Shown here piece after piece: positions 7,932-17,392 of a DNA stretch of 64,000 nucleotides. Origin of the DNA: an uncultured Oscillospiraceae bacterium. Lineage in GTDB: Bacteria > Bacillota > Clostridia > Oscillospirales > Oscillospiraceae. Numbering within the stretch: position 1 is the stretch's first letter; each line of letters opens with the position of its first letter. The notes beneath the pieces were generated by a model, which saw only the letters and a program-made list of their open reading frames with translations, was not told the origin of the DNA and searched no databases. Where the stretch lies: assembly GCA_934565415.1 (NCBI GenBank), contig CAKTHQ010000007.1, positions 1-64,000 on the forward strand. The letters are read 5' to 3'. The position numbers and the translations under genes were made by a program.

Positions 7932-8687
7932 ATGATTATCAAGTGGGATATCACCATTCCGCAGCTTTCCGGGGATCAAGTCCGGCGGGCCTATGTGTAT
8001 CTGCCCAAAAGCTACGAGGAGGACCCGGACCGGCGCTACCCTGTTATGTATCTCTTCGACGGACATAACGTGTTCTTTGATGAGGATGCCACCTTCGGTA
8101 CCTCCTGGGGAATGTACGACTATATGGAGAAAAGCGGCAAGGACCTGATTCTGGTTGGCATCGAGTGCAACCGGGAGGGGGACGGCCGCCTGCGGGAATA
8201 TTCTCCCGTGACCTTTGAAAATTCCGAGCTCGGGAGAATCAAGGGCGAGGGCAAGCGCTATATGCACTGGCTCATCAAGGACCTGAAGCCCTATATTGAC
8301 GAAACCTACCGGACCCTGCCGGACCGGGAGAATACCATCATCTGCGGCTCCAGCATGGGCGGGCTTATGGCCCTGTATGCCGTAACCACCTTTAACCATA
8401 TTTTCCAGCGGGCCGCCTGCCTGAGCCCCAGCCTCTGGGCAGCTCCCGGGAAGATGCTGGAGCTCATTGCCCGGGCCCATGTCCGCCGGGACACCTGCGT
8501 ATACCTGGACTACGGCGCCAAGGAAATGTTCAACCACGCCGCCAACGCCGAGGCCCTGTTTTCTACCAGCCATTTGCTTATGACCAAACGGGTCAATCTG
8601 GCCCTGCGCATTGTCCCCGAGGGCACCCACTGCGAAGCCTCCTGGGCCAAGCAGGTGCCGATTTTTATGGAGTGTCTGGGCGTTTAA
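7932..8687 (+). CDS. alpha/beta-hydrolase, esterase family (first copy)
   Basis: A 251-residue protein of the esterase D/enterochelin-esterase-like group. It shows YPVMYLFDGHNVFFD near 36-50, the nucleophile elbow CGSSMGG (Ser141), and a late EGTHCEASW that should supply the catalytic His. There is no signal peptide, so it acts in the cytoplasm. The family cleaves esters or amides of small molecules. First gene of a tight operon with a second hydrolase, an ATP-grasp ligase and an amino-acid importer, which suggests it hydrolyses an amino-acid conjugate that is imported or made by this operon. The substrate is unknown. Confidence 0.8.
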   Translation: MIIKWDITIPQLSGDQVRRAYVYLPKSYEEDPDRRYPVMYLFDGHNVFFDEDATFGTSWGMYDYMEKSGKDLILVGIECNREGDGRLREYSPVTFENSELGRIKGEGKRYMHWLIKDLKPYIDETYRTLPDRENTIICGSSMGGLMALYAVTTFNHIFQRAACLSPSLWAAPGKMLELIARAHVRRDTCVYLDYGAKEMFNHAANAEALFSTSHLLMTKRVNLALRIVPEGTHCEASWAKQVPIFMECLGV

Positions 8688-8712
8688 TTTATTTGGAAAG
8701 GTTCTGATACCA

Positions 8713-9465
8713 ATGGAGATTCGTTATTTCAAGCATTACAGCAGCAACCTGAACCGGGATATGGAGTTCAAGGTCTACGGTTCCTACGGCAAGCCCGTTC
8801 TGTTTTTCCCCTGCCAGGGGGGGCGGTTCTTTGACTTTGAGGGCAATAATATGCCGGAAACCTGGTCTCCTTGGATTGAGTCCGGCAAGTGCACCGTATA
8901 CTGCGCCGACTCCATCGACAATGAGGCCTGGGCGGCCATTGGCGCCGACAACCGCTGGCGCATTGAAAACCACGAAAAGTGGTACCACTACATTGTGGAC
9001 GAGCTGGTGCCCTACATCAAGCACCTGAGCGGAGAGCGGAACGGCTTTGACCAGGGCATCATGACCTTCGGCTGCTCCATGGGGGCCATGCACGCCGCCA
9101 ACCTCTACTACCGCCGCCCGGACCTGTTCGACAGCTGTTTTGCCATTTCCGGCCTGTACGATAACAAGGAATTCTTTGGTGACTATTGCGATGACCTGGT
9201 ATACAATAACTGCCCGGTGCTGTACCTGAACAATATGCCCTGGGATCACCCCTATATGCAGATGTACAACAGCCAGAAGTCCCTGATCGTGGTAGGCCAG
9301 GGCGCCTGGGAGGATGTGCTTCTGGAATCCACCCGCCGCCTGGATGAGGTGTGCTGCCGGAAGGGCATCCACACCCGGTTTGAATACTGGGGCAAGGATG
9401 TGAACCACGACTGGCCCTGGTGGCACATGATGGTCAAGGTCTATCTGCCTTGGCTGCTGGGATAA
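8713..9465 (+). CDS. alpha/beta-hydrolase, esterase family (second copy)
   Basis: A 250-residue hydrolase whose nucleophile elbow is FGCSMGAM (Ser122); the late VNHDWPWW is a candidate for the catalytic His. It differs strongly from its neighbour: it begins with an antiparallel segment KHYSSNLNRDMEFKVYG and has an unusually aromatic C-terminus. The start is the ATG at 8713 after a GGAAAGG site; the frame is open further upstream into the first hydrolase gene but without a ribosome site. Two different hydrolases in one operon suggest two bonds of one substrate, or two related substrates. Confidence 0.75.
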   Translation: MEIRYFKHYSSNLNRDMEFKVYGSYGKPVLFFPCQGGRFFDFEGNNMPETWSPWIESGKCTVYCADSIDNEAWAAIGADNRWRIENHEKWYHYIVDELVPYIKHLSGERNGFDQGIMTFGCSMGAMHAANLYYRRPDLFDSCFAISGLYDNKEFFGDYCDDLVYNNCPVLYLNNMPWDHPYMQMYNSQKSLIVVGQGAWEDVLLESTRRLDEVCCRKGIHTRFEYWGKDVNHDWPWWHMMVKVYLPWLLG

Positions 9466-9486
9466 AATATAGAAAGAGAGCGTCAT

Positions 9487-10677
9487 ATGAAAAACTTTGT
9501 GTTTATCTCCCCGAATTTCCCCATGACCTACTGGAAATTCTGCGCGGAGCTGAAAAAGAACGGTATGCGGGTTTTGGGCATCGGCGACAGCCCCTACGAA
9601 AACCTTTTGCAGCAGCTGCGGGACAGCCTGGACGAATATTACAAGGTGTCCAGCCTGGAAAACTACGACGAGGTCTTTAAGGCTGTGGCCTTCTTCTCCT
9701 TTAAGTACGGCAAGATCGACTGGCTGGAATCCAACAACGAATACTGGCTGATGCAGGATGCCAGGCTCCGCACGGAGTTCAACATCACCACCGGCCCCAA
9801 GCTCAGCGATATGCGGAAAATCAAGTATAAGTCCGCCATGAAGGAGTACTATGCCAAAGCGGGCATCCCTACCGCCCGGTACCACATTGTGGAGGGGCTG
9901 GAGGACTGCCTGGACTTTGCCCATACCGTGGGCTATCCCGTAGTGGTGAAGCCCGACAACGGCGTGGGAGCCAACCACACCTATAAGCTGAAAAGCGACG
10001 AGGAGCTGGAATTCTTCCTGGACACCAAGAGCGACGAGGTGTATATCATGGAGGAGTACGTCAACGGCTATGTCCAGACCTACGATGCCATTGTGGACTC
10101 CCAGGGCCAGCCCCTCTTTGAGTCCGGCAACATTTCCCCCATGTCCATTATGGACATCGTCAACGACAACACGGATTCCGTCTATTACCTGGTGAAGGAC
10201 CTGCCGGATAAGATCCGGGAGTACGGCCTGAAAACCGTCAAGTCCTTCGGGGTGAAGAGCCGGTTCATCCATCTGGAATTCTTCGTCCTGACCCAGGACC
10301 AGGAGGGCCTGGGCAAGAAAGGTGATGTGCTGGGGCTGGAAGTGAATATGCGCCCCGCCGGCGGCTACACCCCGGATATGTACAACTACAGCCAGGAGAC
10401 CGACGTTTATAAGATCTGGGCCGACATGGTCTGCTTCAATAAGAACACCAAGCCCATTGGGGCCCACCACTTCTGCGCCTTCTACGGCCGCCGGGACGGC
10501 GTCCACTACAAGCTGGACGACTACGAGGTCATGATGAAGTACCGGGACCATATGGTCATGAACGGCCGGATTCCCGATGCCCTGTCCGGTGCCATGGCCA
10601 ACCAGATGTACGTTGCCAACTTCGATACCCAGGAGGAGCTGGACCGGTTCTACCGGGATCTGTCGGAGAAGTTCTAA
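9487..10677 (+). CDS. ATP-grasp domain carboxylate-amine/thiol ligase
   Basis: A 396-residue protein with a Rossmann-like pre-ATP-grasp domain (1 to about 105) and an ATP-grasp core. PVVVKPDNGVGA (151-162) is the ATP-binding strand and loop; Glu254 in IHLEFF and Glu275/Asn277 in LEVNMRPAG are the Mg-binding residues. Such enzymes form acyl-phosphates and then amide or similar bonds. It does not match the PurK, Ddl or CarB consensus, so no product is assigned. A GAAAGAGAG site precedes the ATG. It sits between two hydrolases and an amino-acid ABC importer, which suggests ligation of an imported amino acid. Confidence 0.8.
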   Translation: MKNFVFISPNFPMTYWKFCAELKKNGMRVLGIGDSPYENLLQQLRDSLDEYYKVSSLENYDEVFKAVAFFSFKYGKIDWLESNNEYWLMQDARLRTEFNITTGPKLSDMRKIKYKSAMKEYYAKAGIPTARYHIVEGLEDCLDFAHTVGYPVVVKPDNGVGANHTYKLKSDEELEFFLDTKSDEVYIMEEYVNGYVQTYDAIVDSQGQPLFESGNISPMSIMDIVNDNTDSVYYLVKDLPDKIREYGLKTVKSFGVKSRFIHLEFFVLTQDQEGLGKKGDVLGLEVNMRPAGGYTPDMYNYSQETDVYKIWADMVCFNKNTKPIGAHHFCAFYGRRDGVHYKLDDYEVMMKYRDHMVMNGRIPDALSGAMANQMYVANFDTQEELDRFYRDLSEKF

Positions 10678-10693
10678 CCAAAGGAGAATTTAT

Positions 10694-11362
10694 TTGTCTC
10701 AACGCTTATTGCGGATTCTTCTGGAATCCTTTCCCAAAATCCTGCTGCCGGGGCTCACCATGACCATTCCGCTGACGGTGATTTCCTTTTCACTGGCGCT
10801 GGTGATAGCCGTCATCGCCGCCATGGTACAGTTTGCCAATGTAAAGGTTTTAAAGCAGCTGGCCCGGTTTTATATCTGGGTGGTTCGGGGTACGCCCTTG
10901 CTTGTGCAGCTGTATGTGATTTTTTATGGCCTGCCCAACCTGGGGATCATGCTGGAGCCCTTCCCCTCGGCAGTGCTGGTGTTTTCCATCAACGAGGGGG
11001 CCTACTGCGCCGAGACCATCCGGGCCGCCCTGGAATCCGTACCCAAGGGGCAGCTGGAGGCCGGCTACTGTGTAGGCATGAGCTATATGCAGATCATGCG
11101 CCGGATCGTTCTGCCCCAGGCTATGCGTACCGCATTTCCCTCCCTGTCCAACAATCTGATTTCCATGGTGAAGGACACCTCCCTGGCCGCCAATATCACC
11201 GTTATGGAAATGTTTATGGTTACCCAGCGGATTGCCTCCCGGTACTATGAGCACCTGGCCCTGTACATTGAGGTGGCCCTTATCTATCTTTTGTTCTGCA
11301 CGGTGCTGACCAAGCTCCAGGCCATGGGTGAAAAGAAACTGAATTCCTACGGAGCGATGTAA
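10694..11362 (+). CDS. polar amino acid ABC transporter, permease
   Basis: A 222-residue membrane protein of the HisM/GlnP class, with the EAA loop seen as EAGYCVGMSYMQIMRRIVLPQAM near 130-155 and the conserved VVRGTPLLVQLY (about 56-67). The start is TTG at 10694, seven bases after AAGGAG; the frame is open upstream inside the ATP-grasp gene. A single permease gene implies a homodimeric channel. The gene ends one base before the ATPase start. Confidence 0.88.
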   Translation: MSQRLLRILLESFPKILLPGLTMTIPLTVISFSLALVIAVIAAMVQFANVKVLKQLARFYIWVVRGTPLLVQLYVIFYGLPNLGIMLEPFPSAVLVFSINEGAYCAETIRAALESVPKGQLEAGYCVGMSYMQIMRRIVLPQAMRTAFPSLSNNLISMVKDTSLAANITVMEMFMVTQRIASRYYEHLALYIEVALIYLLFCTVLTKLQAMGEKKLNSYGAM

Positions 11363-11363
11363 T

Positions 11364-12122
11364 ATGGCTATGCTGGAAATCAAAAATTTGCACAAATCCT
11401 TCGATAACCTGGAGGTCCTGAAGGGCGTCAGTCTGGATGTGGACAAGGGAGATGTGGTGGCCATTCTGGGCCCCAGCGGCTCCGGCAAGACGACCTTTTT
11501 GCGGTGCGTCAACTTCCTGGAAACCGCCGATCAGGGGGAGATGGTTTTCGATGGGGAGGTATTTCCCCTGCACGGCGCCTCCAAAAAGGACATTGCCCGA
11601 TTCCGGAAGAAAACCGCCTTCGTTTTTCAGAACTACAACCTGTTCCGCAACAAGACCGCCCTGCAAAACGTGACGGAGGGCCTGATTACCGCCCGGAAAA
11701 TGCCAAAGCAGCAGGCAAACGAAATCGGAATGCGGATGCTGGAGAAAGTGGGCCTTGCTGATCGGGCGGACTACTACCCCAGCCAGCTTTCCGGCGGACA
11801 GCAGCAGCGCATCGCCATTGCCCGGGGGTTGGCCACCGAGCCGGAAATTATCCTCTTTGACGAGCCTACCTCCGCCCTGGACCCGGAGCTGACGGGGGAG
11901 GTGCTGGCCGTTATGCGCGGCCTTGCCCAGGAGGGCATGACCATGCTGGTGGTGACCCACGAAATGAACTTTGCAAAAAATGTCTCCTCCAAGGTGGTGT
12001 TTATGGAGGGCGGCGTGGTGGTGGAGGAATCCACCGATCCTAAGGCCTTCTTCCAGAATCCCACCCAGGAGCGATCCAGGGAATTTTTGAAAACCATCCT
12101 CGGAGAAAATGAAAAGGAGTAA
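11364..12122 (+). CDS. polar amino acid ABC transporter, ATP-binding protein
   Basis: A 252-residue ATPase of the GlnQ/HisP type, with Walker A GPSGSGKT (36-43), Q-loop VFQNYNLF, signature LSGGQQQR and Walker B IILFDEPT followed by SALDPEL, and the switch His in VVTHEM. It powers the permease encoded just upstream; the binding protein follows four bases downstream. Nothing is missing from the nucleotide-binding site. Confidence 0.92.
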   Translation: MAMLEIKNLHKSFDNLEVLKGVSLDVDKGDVVAILGPSGSGKTTFLRCVNFLETADQGEMVFDGEVFPLHGASKKDIARFRKKTAFVFQNYNLFRNKTALQNVTEGLITARKMPKQQANEIGMRMLEKVGLADRADYYPSQLSGGQQQRIAIARGLATEPEIILFDEPTSALDPELTGEVLAVMRGLAQEGMTMLVVTHEMNFAKNVSSKVVFMEGGVVVEESTDPKAFFQNPTQERSREFLKTILGENEKE

Positions 12123-12125
12123 GTC

Positions 12126-12923
12126 ATGAAAAAGTATGTATCCGTTTTATTGACTTTGTGCCTGAGCCTGTCTGTTCTGGCCGGCTGCGGCAAGAAGACC
12201 GATGCTTCTGCCGACCGCCTGGCACAGATTCAGGAAAAGGGGGAGCTGGTGATTGCTCTGGAGGGCAACTGGGCCCCCTGGTCCTTCCACGATGATTCCG
12301 ATGCTCTGGTGGGCTACGATGTGGAAGTGGGCAAGGCCATTGCCGAAAAACTAGGCGTGAAGGCAACCTTCGTAGAAGGCGAATGGGACGGCCTTTTGGC
12401 CGGTGTAGAGGCCGGACGCTACGATATGGTTATCAACGGCGTGGATGTGACTCCCAGCCGCCAGGAGACCTACGACTTCAGTGAGCCCTATGCCTACATC
12501 CGCACCGCTCTGGTGGTCAAGGAGGACAACGACAGCATCCAGTCCTTTGACGATCTGGAGGGTAAGACCACTGCCAACTCCATCGGCAGCACCTATATGG
12601 AGCTGGCGGAACAGTACGGCGCTACCTGCTCCGGCGTGGACACCCTGGACGAGACCATCCAGATGGTGCTGCAGGGCCGGGCTGACGCCACCCTGAATGC
12701 CGACGTTTCCTTCTACGATTACCTGAGCCAGCATCCCGACGCCGCTATTAAAATCGTGGCTGAGGCCGATGATGCCAACGATGTAGCCATCCCCATGCAG
12801 AAGGGTGAAGCCTCCGCTTCCCTCCGGAAGGCCGTGAACAAGGCCATTGAGGAGCTGCGGGCCGACGGAACCCTCAGCACGCTTTCCAACAAGTACTTTG
12901 GAGCGGACATCAGCAGCAAGTAA
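12126..12923 (+). CDS. amino acid ABC transporter substrate-binding lipoprotein (cystine/polar type)
   Basis: A 265-residue lipoprotein: signal peptide 1-20 with lipobox LAGC (Cys21), then a type II periplasmic-binding fold of the SBP_bac_3 family. Typical segments are GYDVEVGKAIAEKLG, VEGEWDGLLAGVEAGRYDMVINGV and SEPYAYIRTALVV. The WDGLL and INGVD wording is close to cystine- and polar amino-acid-binding proteins, but specificity cannot be fixed from sequence. Last gene of the operon that starts at 7932, followed by a terminator. Confidence 0.88.
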   Translation: MKKYVSVLLTLCLSLSVLAGCGKKTDASADRLAQIQEKGELVIALEGNWAPWSFHDDSDALVGYDVEVGKAIAEKLGVKATFVEGEWDGLLAGVEAGRYDMVINGVDVTPSRQETYDFSEPYAYIRTALVVKEDNDSIQSFDDLEGKTTANSIGSTYMELAEQYGATCSGVDTLDETIQMVLQGRADATLNADVSFYDYLSQHPDAAIKIVAEADDANDVAIPMQKGEASASLRKAVNKAIEELRADGTLSTLSNKYFGADISSK

Positions 12924-12935
12924 ATTTAAAAAGCA

Positions 12936-12971
12936 AAGCACCGCATCCGGAAAAGAATGCGGTGCTTTTTT
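12936..12971 (+). terminator. terminator of the hydrolase/ATP-grasp/ABC operon
   Basis: Stem AAGCACCGCAT/ATGCGGTGCTT with a ten-base loop, then six T. The A-rich left flank would also let it serve the convergent putP gene. Confidence 0.85.
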
Positions 12972-12998
12972 ATGCTTTTAATAGCCCGAAAACGATTT

Positions 12999-14534
12999 TC
13001 AGTTCAGCTCTTCCTTGCTTCTTGCAAGCTCGAACTCCTTCATGACCTCTTCCCCGGGGGCCTTGGTCAAAAGGCTGACGATGATGATGGCGAGAAGGCC
13101 TACCAGGAAGGCGGGCAGCAGCTCATAGATGCCGAAGACGCCGCCCAAAGGTTTTACCAGGTACTTCCATACGAAGACGGCCACACCGCCGGAGACGAGG
13201 CCTGCAATGGCACCGGCGAAGGTGGTGCGCTTCCAGAACAGGGCGCAGATGACCAAGGGGCCGAAGCCGGCGCCGAAACCGGCCCAGGCGAAGGAAACGA
13301 TGCCGAAAATGGAGCTGTTGGGGTCCCGGGCGATGATGATGCCCAAAATGGCAATGAGCACTACGGTAAGCCGGGCGGCCAGCATACTGGCGCTCTGGCT
13401 CATTTTCAGGCCGAAGGTATCCTGCAGCAAGTTCTGGGAGACGCTGGAGGAGGCGGCCAGCAGCTGGGAGTCTGCGGTGGACATGGTGCTGGCCAGAATA
13501 CCGGCCAGAATCAGGCCGGCCATCAGGGCGGGCACTACACCGTGGGTGGACAGCAGGGTGGCGATTTTGATGATGATGGTTTCGCTGTTGGAGCCGGTCA
13601 GGGTTTCGATGGAGCCCTTGGCAGTCAGAGTGTTGCCCACGACGCCGATCATAATGGCCAGCGCCATGGCAATAACCACCCAGATGGAGCCAACCCGGCG
13701 GGAGAGCTTCAGCTTCTTCTCATCCTCAATGGCCATAAACCGGAGCAGAATATGGGGCATTCCAAAATAGCCCAGGCCCCAGGCCAGGGTGGAGAGAATG
13801 GTCAGGGGGGTATAGGCGGCGGCGCCGCTGCCGGTATAAGTCTCTGTAAAGGACAGGTAGCCGGGCAGAGCCTTGGCGTTCTCCATCACGGCTCCTACGC
13901 CACCGGCCTGAACCGTGGCATAAATGAGCACAAAGAGAATGGCAATGGTCATAATAATACTCTGCACCAGGTCCGTAATGGAGGCGGCCAGGAAGCCGCC
14001 GGCGGCGGTATAGCCCACGATGACAACGGCGGAGACGATCATGGCGGGCATATAGTCCACGCCGAACAGGTTGGAAAACAGCTTGCCGCAGGCGGAGAAG
14101 CCGGAAGCGGTATAGGGGATAAAGAAAATGATGATGATGACCGCAGAAATGGCGGCCAGGATGTTCTTGTGATCGTGGAACCGGTGGGAAAAGAACTGGG
14201 GCAGGGTAAAGGCACCGGTAATCTGGGTGTACCGACGGATTCGGCGGGCGGTGAAGAGCCAGTTGAAGTATGTACCGAGCCCCAAGCCAATGGCGGTCCA
14301 GCCCACGTCAGCCATACCGCTGAGGTAAGCCAGGCCCGGCAGGCCCATGAGCAGATAGCTGGACATATCAGAAGCCTCGGCACTCATGGCGGTGACCAGA
14401 GGGCCCAGCTTCCGGCCGCCCAGATAGAAATCGGAGCTGGAGGAATTTTCCTTGGCGTAGTGGGCGCCGATCCACAGCATCCCGACCAGGTACAGGACAA
14501 TGGTGATGGTTACACAAATGGTCGATGTGGTCAT
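12999..14534 (-). CDS. putP: sodium/proline symporter
   Basis: A 511-residue sodium:solute symporter (SSS family) with about 13 membrane segments. Typical PutP stretches are FYLGGRKLGPLVTAMSAEASDMSSYLLMG in the first third, TITDLVQSIIM-like ASITDLVQSIIMTIA in the middle, and STADSQLLAASSSVSQ near 330-345 around the Na+ sites. It imports proline with Na+. The frame extends to 14624, but GAGAGGACG precedes the ATG at 14534 and the mature family start (a short N-terminus before TM1) fits. Divergent from the LysR gene, which is a likely regulator. Confidence 0.9.
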   Translation of the reverse strand: MTTSTICVTITIVLYLVGMLWIGAHYAKENSSSSDFYLGGRKLGPLVTAMSAEASDMSSYLLMGLPGLAYLSGMADVGWTAIGLGLGTYFNWLFTARRIRRYTQITGAFTLPQFFSHRFHDHKNILAAISAVIIIIFFIPYTASGFSACGKLFSNLFGVDYMPAMIVSAVVIVGYTAAGGFLAASITDLVQSIIMTIAILFVLIYATVQAGGVGAVMENAKALPGYLSFTETYTGSGAAAYTPLTILSTLAWGLGYFGMPHILLRFMAIEDEKKLKLSRRVGSIWVVIAMALAIMIGVVGNTLTAKGSIETLTGSNSETIIIKIATLLSTHGVVPALMAGLILAGILASTMSTADSQLLAASSSVSQNLLQDTFGLKMSQSASMLAARLTVVLIAILGIIIARDPNSSIFGIVSFAWAGFGAGFGPLVICALFWKRTTFAGAIAGLVSGGVAVFVWKYLVKPLGGVFGIYELLPAFLVGLLAIIIVSLLTKAPGEEVMKEFELARSKEELN

Positions 14535-14600
14535 GTTTTCTCGTCCTCTCTCTTGCAATTTGGATGAAGGCATTGTATCATAGGGAAAAGCATTTGAAAA

Positions 14601-14613
14601 GCGAATGTTTCGC
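14601..14613. promoter_or_regulatory. palindrome in the putP-lysR divergent region
   Basis: GCGAATGTTTCGC is a perfect five-base-arm inverted repeat between the two divergent genes, with a further TGCAT-N8-TGCAT direct repeat about 17 bases on. A LysR-type regulator binding here is an inference from position. Confidence 0.35.
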
Positions 14614-14656
14614 ATGGAGTGCATGAGAAAACTGCATACATAAGGGGGACAAGCCT

Positions 14657-15523
14657 ATGGATATGAACATCCTGAAATATATGGCCTTTATCAAGGCGGT
14701 GGAGTACGGCTCCTTTACAAGGGCGGCGGAGGTACTGAATTACTCCCAGAGTGGCGTCAGCCGGATGATTCACGACCTGGAAAAGGAGTGGAACATTACG
14801 CTTTTGGAGCGGAACCGATCCGGCATCCGGCTGACCTCCGACGGCTCCCGGCTGCTGCCCTATGCCCAGAGCCTGTGTACGGAGTATCAGAAGCTCCAGA
14901 TGGAGGTAGACGACCTCCACGGGGTCCAGTCCGGCTTTATCCGCATCGGTACCTTTTCCAGCGGCGCTATCCACTGGGTGCCCAATATCATCAAGGCCTT
15001 CCAGAAGGACTATCCCGGGGTGGACTATGAGCTCCTTTTGGGGGATTATACGGAAATTGAGGACTGGATCGCCCAGGGAAGAGTGGACTGCGGCTTTCTG
15101 CGGCTGCCCACCCGGCCGGATTTTGAAACCATCCCCCTGGGCCGGGACCGGCTGCTGGCCATCCTCCCAAAGGACCATCCTCTGACTCAATACGACAAGG
15201 TCCCCATTGCCGCCCTGGCGGAGGAGCCCTTTATGTTGCTGGAAAAGGGAGCCCAGGCGGAGGTCTCCGAGGTGTTCCAGCGCAATGGGCTAAAGCCCCG
15301 GGTTCACTTTACCACCTGGGACGACTACGCCATTATGGCTATGGTGGAAAGCGGCTTAGGGGTAAGTATGCTGACGGAGATGATTTTAAAAAGGACTCCC
15401 TACGACATTGTTGCCAAGGAGCTGGATGTCCCCGCCTACCGGGAGACGGCGCTGGCATTAAGAGAAACGGAAACGGCGTCCCTGGCCGTGAAGAAGTTTA
15501 TCGGATATTTGCAATATCGGTGA
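14657..15523 (+). CDS. LysR family transcriptional regulator
   Basis: A 288-residue regulator with the LysR winged helix-turn-helix in residues 1-62 (GSFTRAAEVLNYSQSGVSRMIHDLE), followed by the periplasmic-binding-like effector domain (about 90-285). RBS AAGGGGGA lies eight bases before ATG. It faces putP across 122 bp, the classic arrangement in which a LysR protein controls the divergent gene. Effector unknown; proline or a related compound is plausible only from context. Confidence 0.88.
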   Translation: MDMNILKYMAFIKAVEYGSFTRAAEVLNYSQSGVSRMIHDLEKEWNITLLERNRSGIRLTSDGSRLLPYAQSLCTEYQKLQMEVDDLHGVQSGFIRIGTFSSGAIHWVPNIIKAFQKDYPGVDYELLLGDYTEIEDWIAQGRVDCGFLRLPTRPDFETIPLGRDRLLAILPKDHPLTQYDKVPIAALAEEPFMLLEKGAQAEVSEVFQRNGLKPRVHFTTWDDYAIMAMVESGLGVSMLTEMILKRTPYDIVAKELDVPAYRETALALRETETASLAVKKFIGYLQYR

Positions 15524-15564
15524 GATTGTGGTAAGATGTGAGGAAAAAAACGAAAGGTTTCAAC

Positions 15565-17388
15565 ATGGACAAATACGAGACCCTGCAAAAATATTTTGGA
15601 TATACCGCCTTCCGGCCGGGGCAGGAAAAGCTCATCGATGCCCAGCTTTCCGGCCGGGACGCGTTGGGCATCATGCCCACCGGCGGCGGCAAGAGCCTTT
15701 GCTACCAGGTGCCGGGGCTGATGCTGCCGGGAGTGACGCTGGTTATTTCTCCCCTGATTTCCCTGATGAAGGACCAGGTCATGGCCCTGAAGGATGCCGG
15801 TGTGGCGGGGGCCTATATCAATTCCTCCCTGACCCCGGCGCAGATTCGGCTGGTGTATCGGAATATCCAGAGCGGGATGTACAAGATCATCTATGTGGCC
15901 CCGGAGCGGCTGCTGACGGATGGCTTTCTGGAGGCCATTCAGGCTCGAACCGTATCCATTGTTACGGTGGACGAGGCCCATTGCATTTCCCAGTGGGGCC
16001 AGGATTTCCGGCCCAGCTATTTAAAGATTGTGGATTTTTTGCGGCTCCTGCCCCGGCGGCCGGTGGTTTCCGCCTTTACGGCCACGGCCACCCAGCGGGT
16101 CCGGGAGGATATTGAGGCGATTCTGGGCCTGCAAAACCCGGAACGGGTGGTGACGGGCTTCGACCGGCCCAACCTCCGCTTTGAGGTCCGCAGGCCAAAG
16201 GACAAGGACGGGGAGCTATTAAAGCTCATCTGGGACCGCCGGGAGAAGACCGGCATTATTTACTGCTCTACCCGGAAGGATGTGGAGTCCGTATGCCAAC
16301 TGCTCCGGTCCCGGGACATCGGGGCTACCCGCTACCACGCGGGCCTGGAGGAGGCTGAGCGCCACGAAAACCAGGAGGACTTTATCTTCGACCGGGCCAA
16401 CGTGATGGTGGCCACCAACGCCTTTGGCATGGGCATCGACAAATCCAATGTGTCCTTTGTGATCCACTACAGTATGCCCCAGAGCCTGGAGGCCTACTAT
16501 CAGGAAGCGGGCCGGGCCGGGCGGGATGGCTCCGAGGCGGAGTGCATCCTGCTGTTTGCCCCAAAGGATGTACATACCGCCAAATGGCTGATTGAGCACT
16601 CCTCGGAAAAGAGTGAATTGACAGAGGAGCAGGAGCAGCAGCGGATCCGCCAGGATCTGATCCGGCTGGATAAAATGGTGGACTACTGCAAAACGGACCA
16701 GTGCCTCCGGGGAAAGATATTGGACTATTTCGGCCAGGCCCATGCTCCCCGCTGCGGAAACTGCGGCAACTGTGACGAGGGCCTTACCCGGGTGGACATC
16801 ACCAATGAGGCAAGGATTATTCTCTCCTGTGTGGAGAACCTGTTTACCCGCCTGGGCTACAGCCTGGGCCAGAGCATGGTGGCGGCGGTGCTTCGGGGCA
16901 GCGCCAGCCAAAGGGTTTTGCAGCTGAAGCTGGAGCATTTATCCGACTACGGCGCCCTGCAAAGAAGAAAAGAAGCCGATGTGCGGATGTACATCGATAC
17001 TCTGATCGGCCAGGGCTGCCTGAAGGTGGACCCGGAGCATGGGGGACTGCTGCTGACGGCCAAGGCGGATCAGGTTTTGTCCGGGGAACAGGTATTTATG
17101 CTGACCCGGGAGAAGAAGGAACGGAAGGCACCTGCACCCAAGCCGGTGGCGCCGTCCGGACTGCTGGAAGAGCTGAAAAAGCTCCGCTGGGACATTGCCA
17201 AGCGCACCGGCCAGCCGGCCTATATCATCTTCACCAACGCCTCTTTGGAGGATATGGCAAGGAAGATGCCAACGACCCGGGAAAAATTTTTAGAGGTCAG
17301 CGGTGTGGGCAGCAGCAAGGCGGAGCGCTACGGCGAAGAATTTTTGGACTGCATCCAGGCATATCTGGAAGAGCACGGGGGAAACTAA
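15565..17388 (+). CDS. recQ: ATP-dependent DNA helicase RecQ
   Basis: A 607-residue 3'-5' DNA helicase used in recombination and repair. Order of parts: helicase core with IMPTGGGKSLCYQ, VDEAHCISQWGQDFRP and the motif VI arginines (EAGRAGRDG), then the RecQ-C-terminal zinc module (cysteines in DYCKTDQCLRG and CGNCGNCDEG), a winged helix, and an HRDC domain in the last 80 residues. The length is standard. ATG at 15565 follows GAAAGG; a GTG 27 bases earlier has no ribosome site. It follows lysR by 41 bp and is followed after four bases by the NusG-II gene. Confidence 0.93.
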   Translation: MDKYETLQKYFGYTAFRPGQEKLIDAQLSGRDALGIMPTGGGKSLCYQVPGLMLPGVTLVISPLISLMKDQVMALKDAGVAGAYINSSLTPAQIRLVYRNIQSGMYKIIYVAPERLLTDGFLEAIQARTVSIVTVDEAHCISQWGQDFRPSYLKIVDFLRLLPRRPVVSAFTATATQRVREDIEAILGLQNPERVVTGFDRPNLRFEVRRPKDKDGELLKLIWDRREKTGIIYCSTRKDVESVCQLLRSRDIGATRYHAGLEEAERHENQEDFIFDRANVMVATNAFGMGIDKSNVSFVIHYSMPQSLEAYYQEAGRAGRDGSEAECILLFAPKDVHTAKWLIEHSSEKSELTEEQEQQRIRQDLIRLDKMVDYCKTDQCLRGKILDYFGQAHAPRCGNCGNCDEGLTRVDITNEARIILSCVENLFTRLGYSLGQSMVAAVLRGSASQRVLQLKLEHLSDYGALQRRKEADVRMYIDTLIGQGCLKVDPEHGGLLLTAKADQVLSGEQVFMLTREKKERKAPAPKPVAPSGLLEELKKLRWDIAKRTGQPAYIIFTNASLEDMARKMPTTREKFLEVSGVGSSKAERYGEEFLDCIQAYLEEHGGN

Positions 17389-17392
17389 GTAC

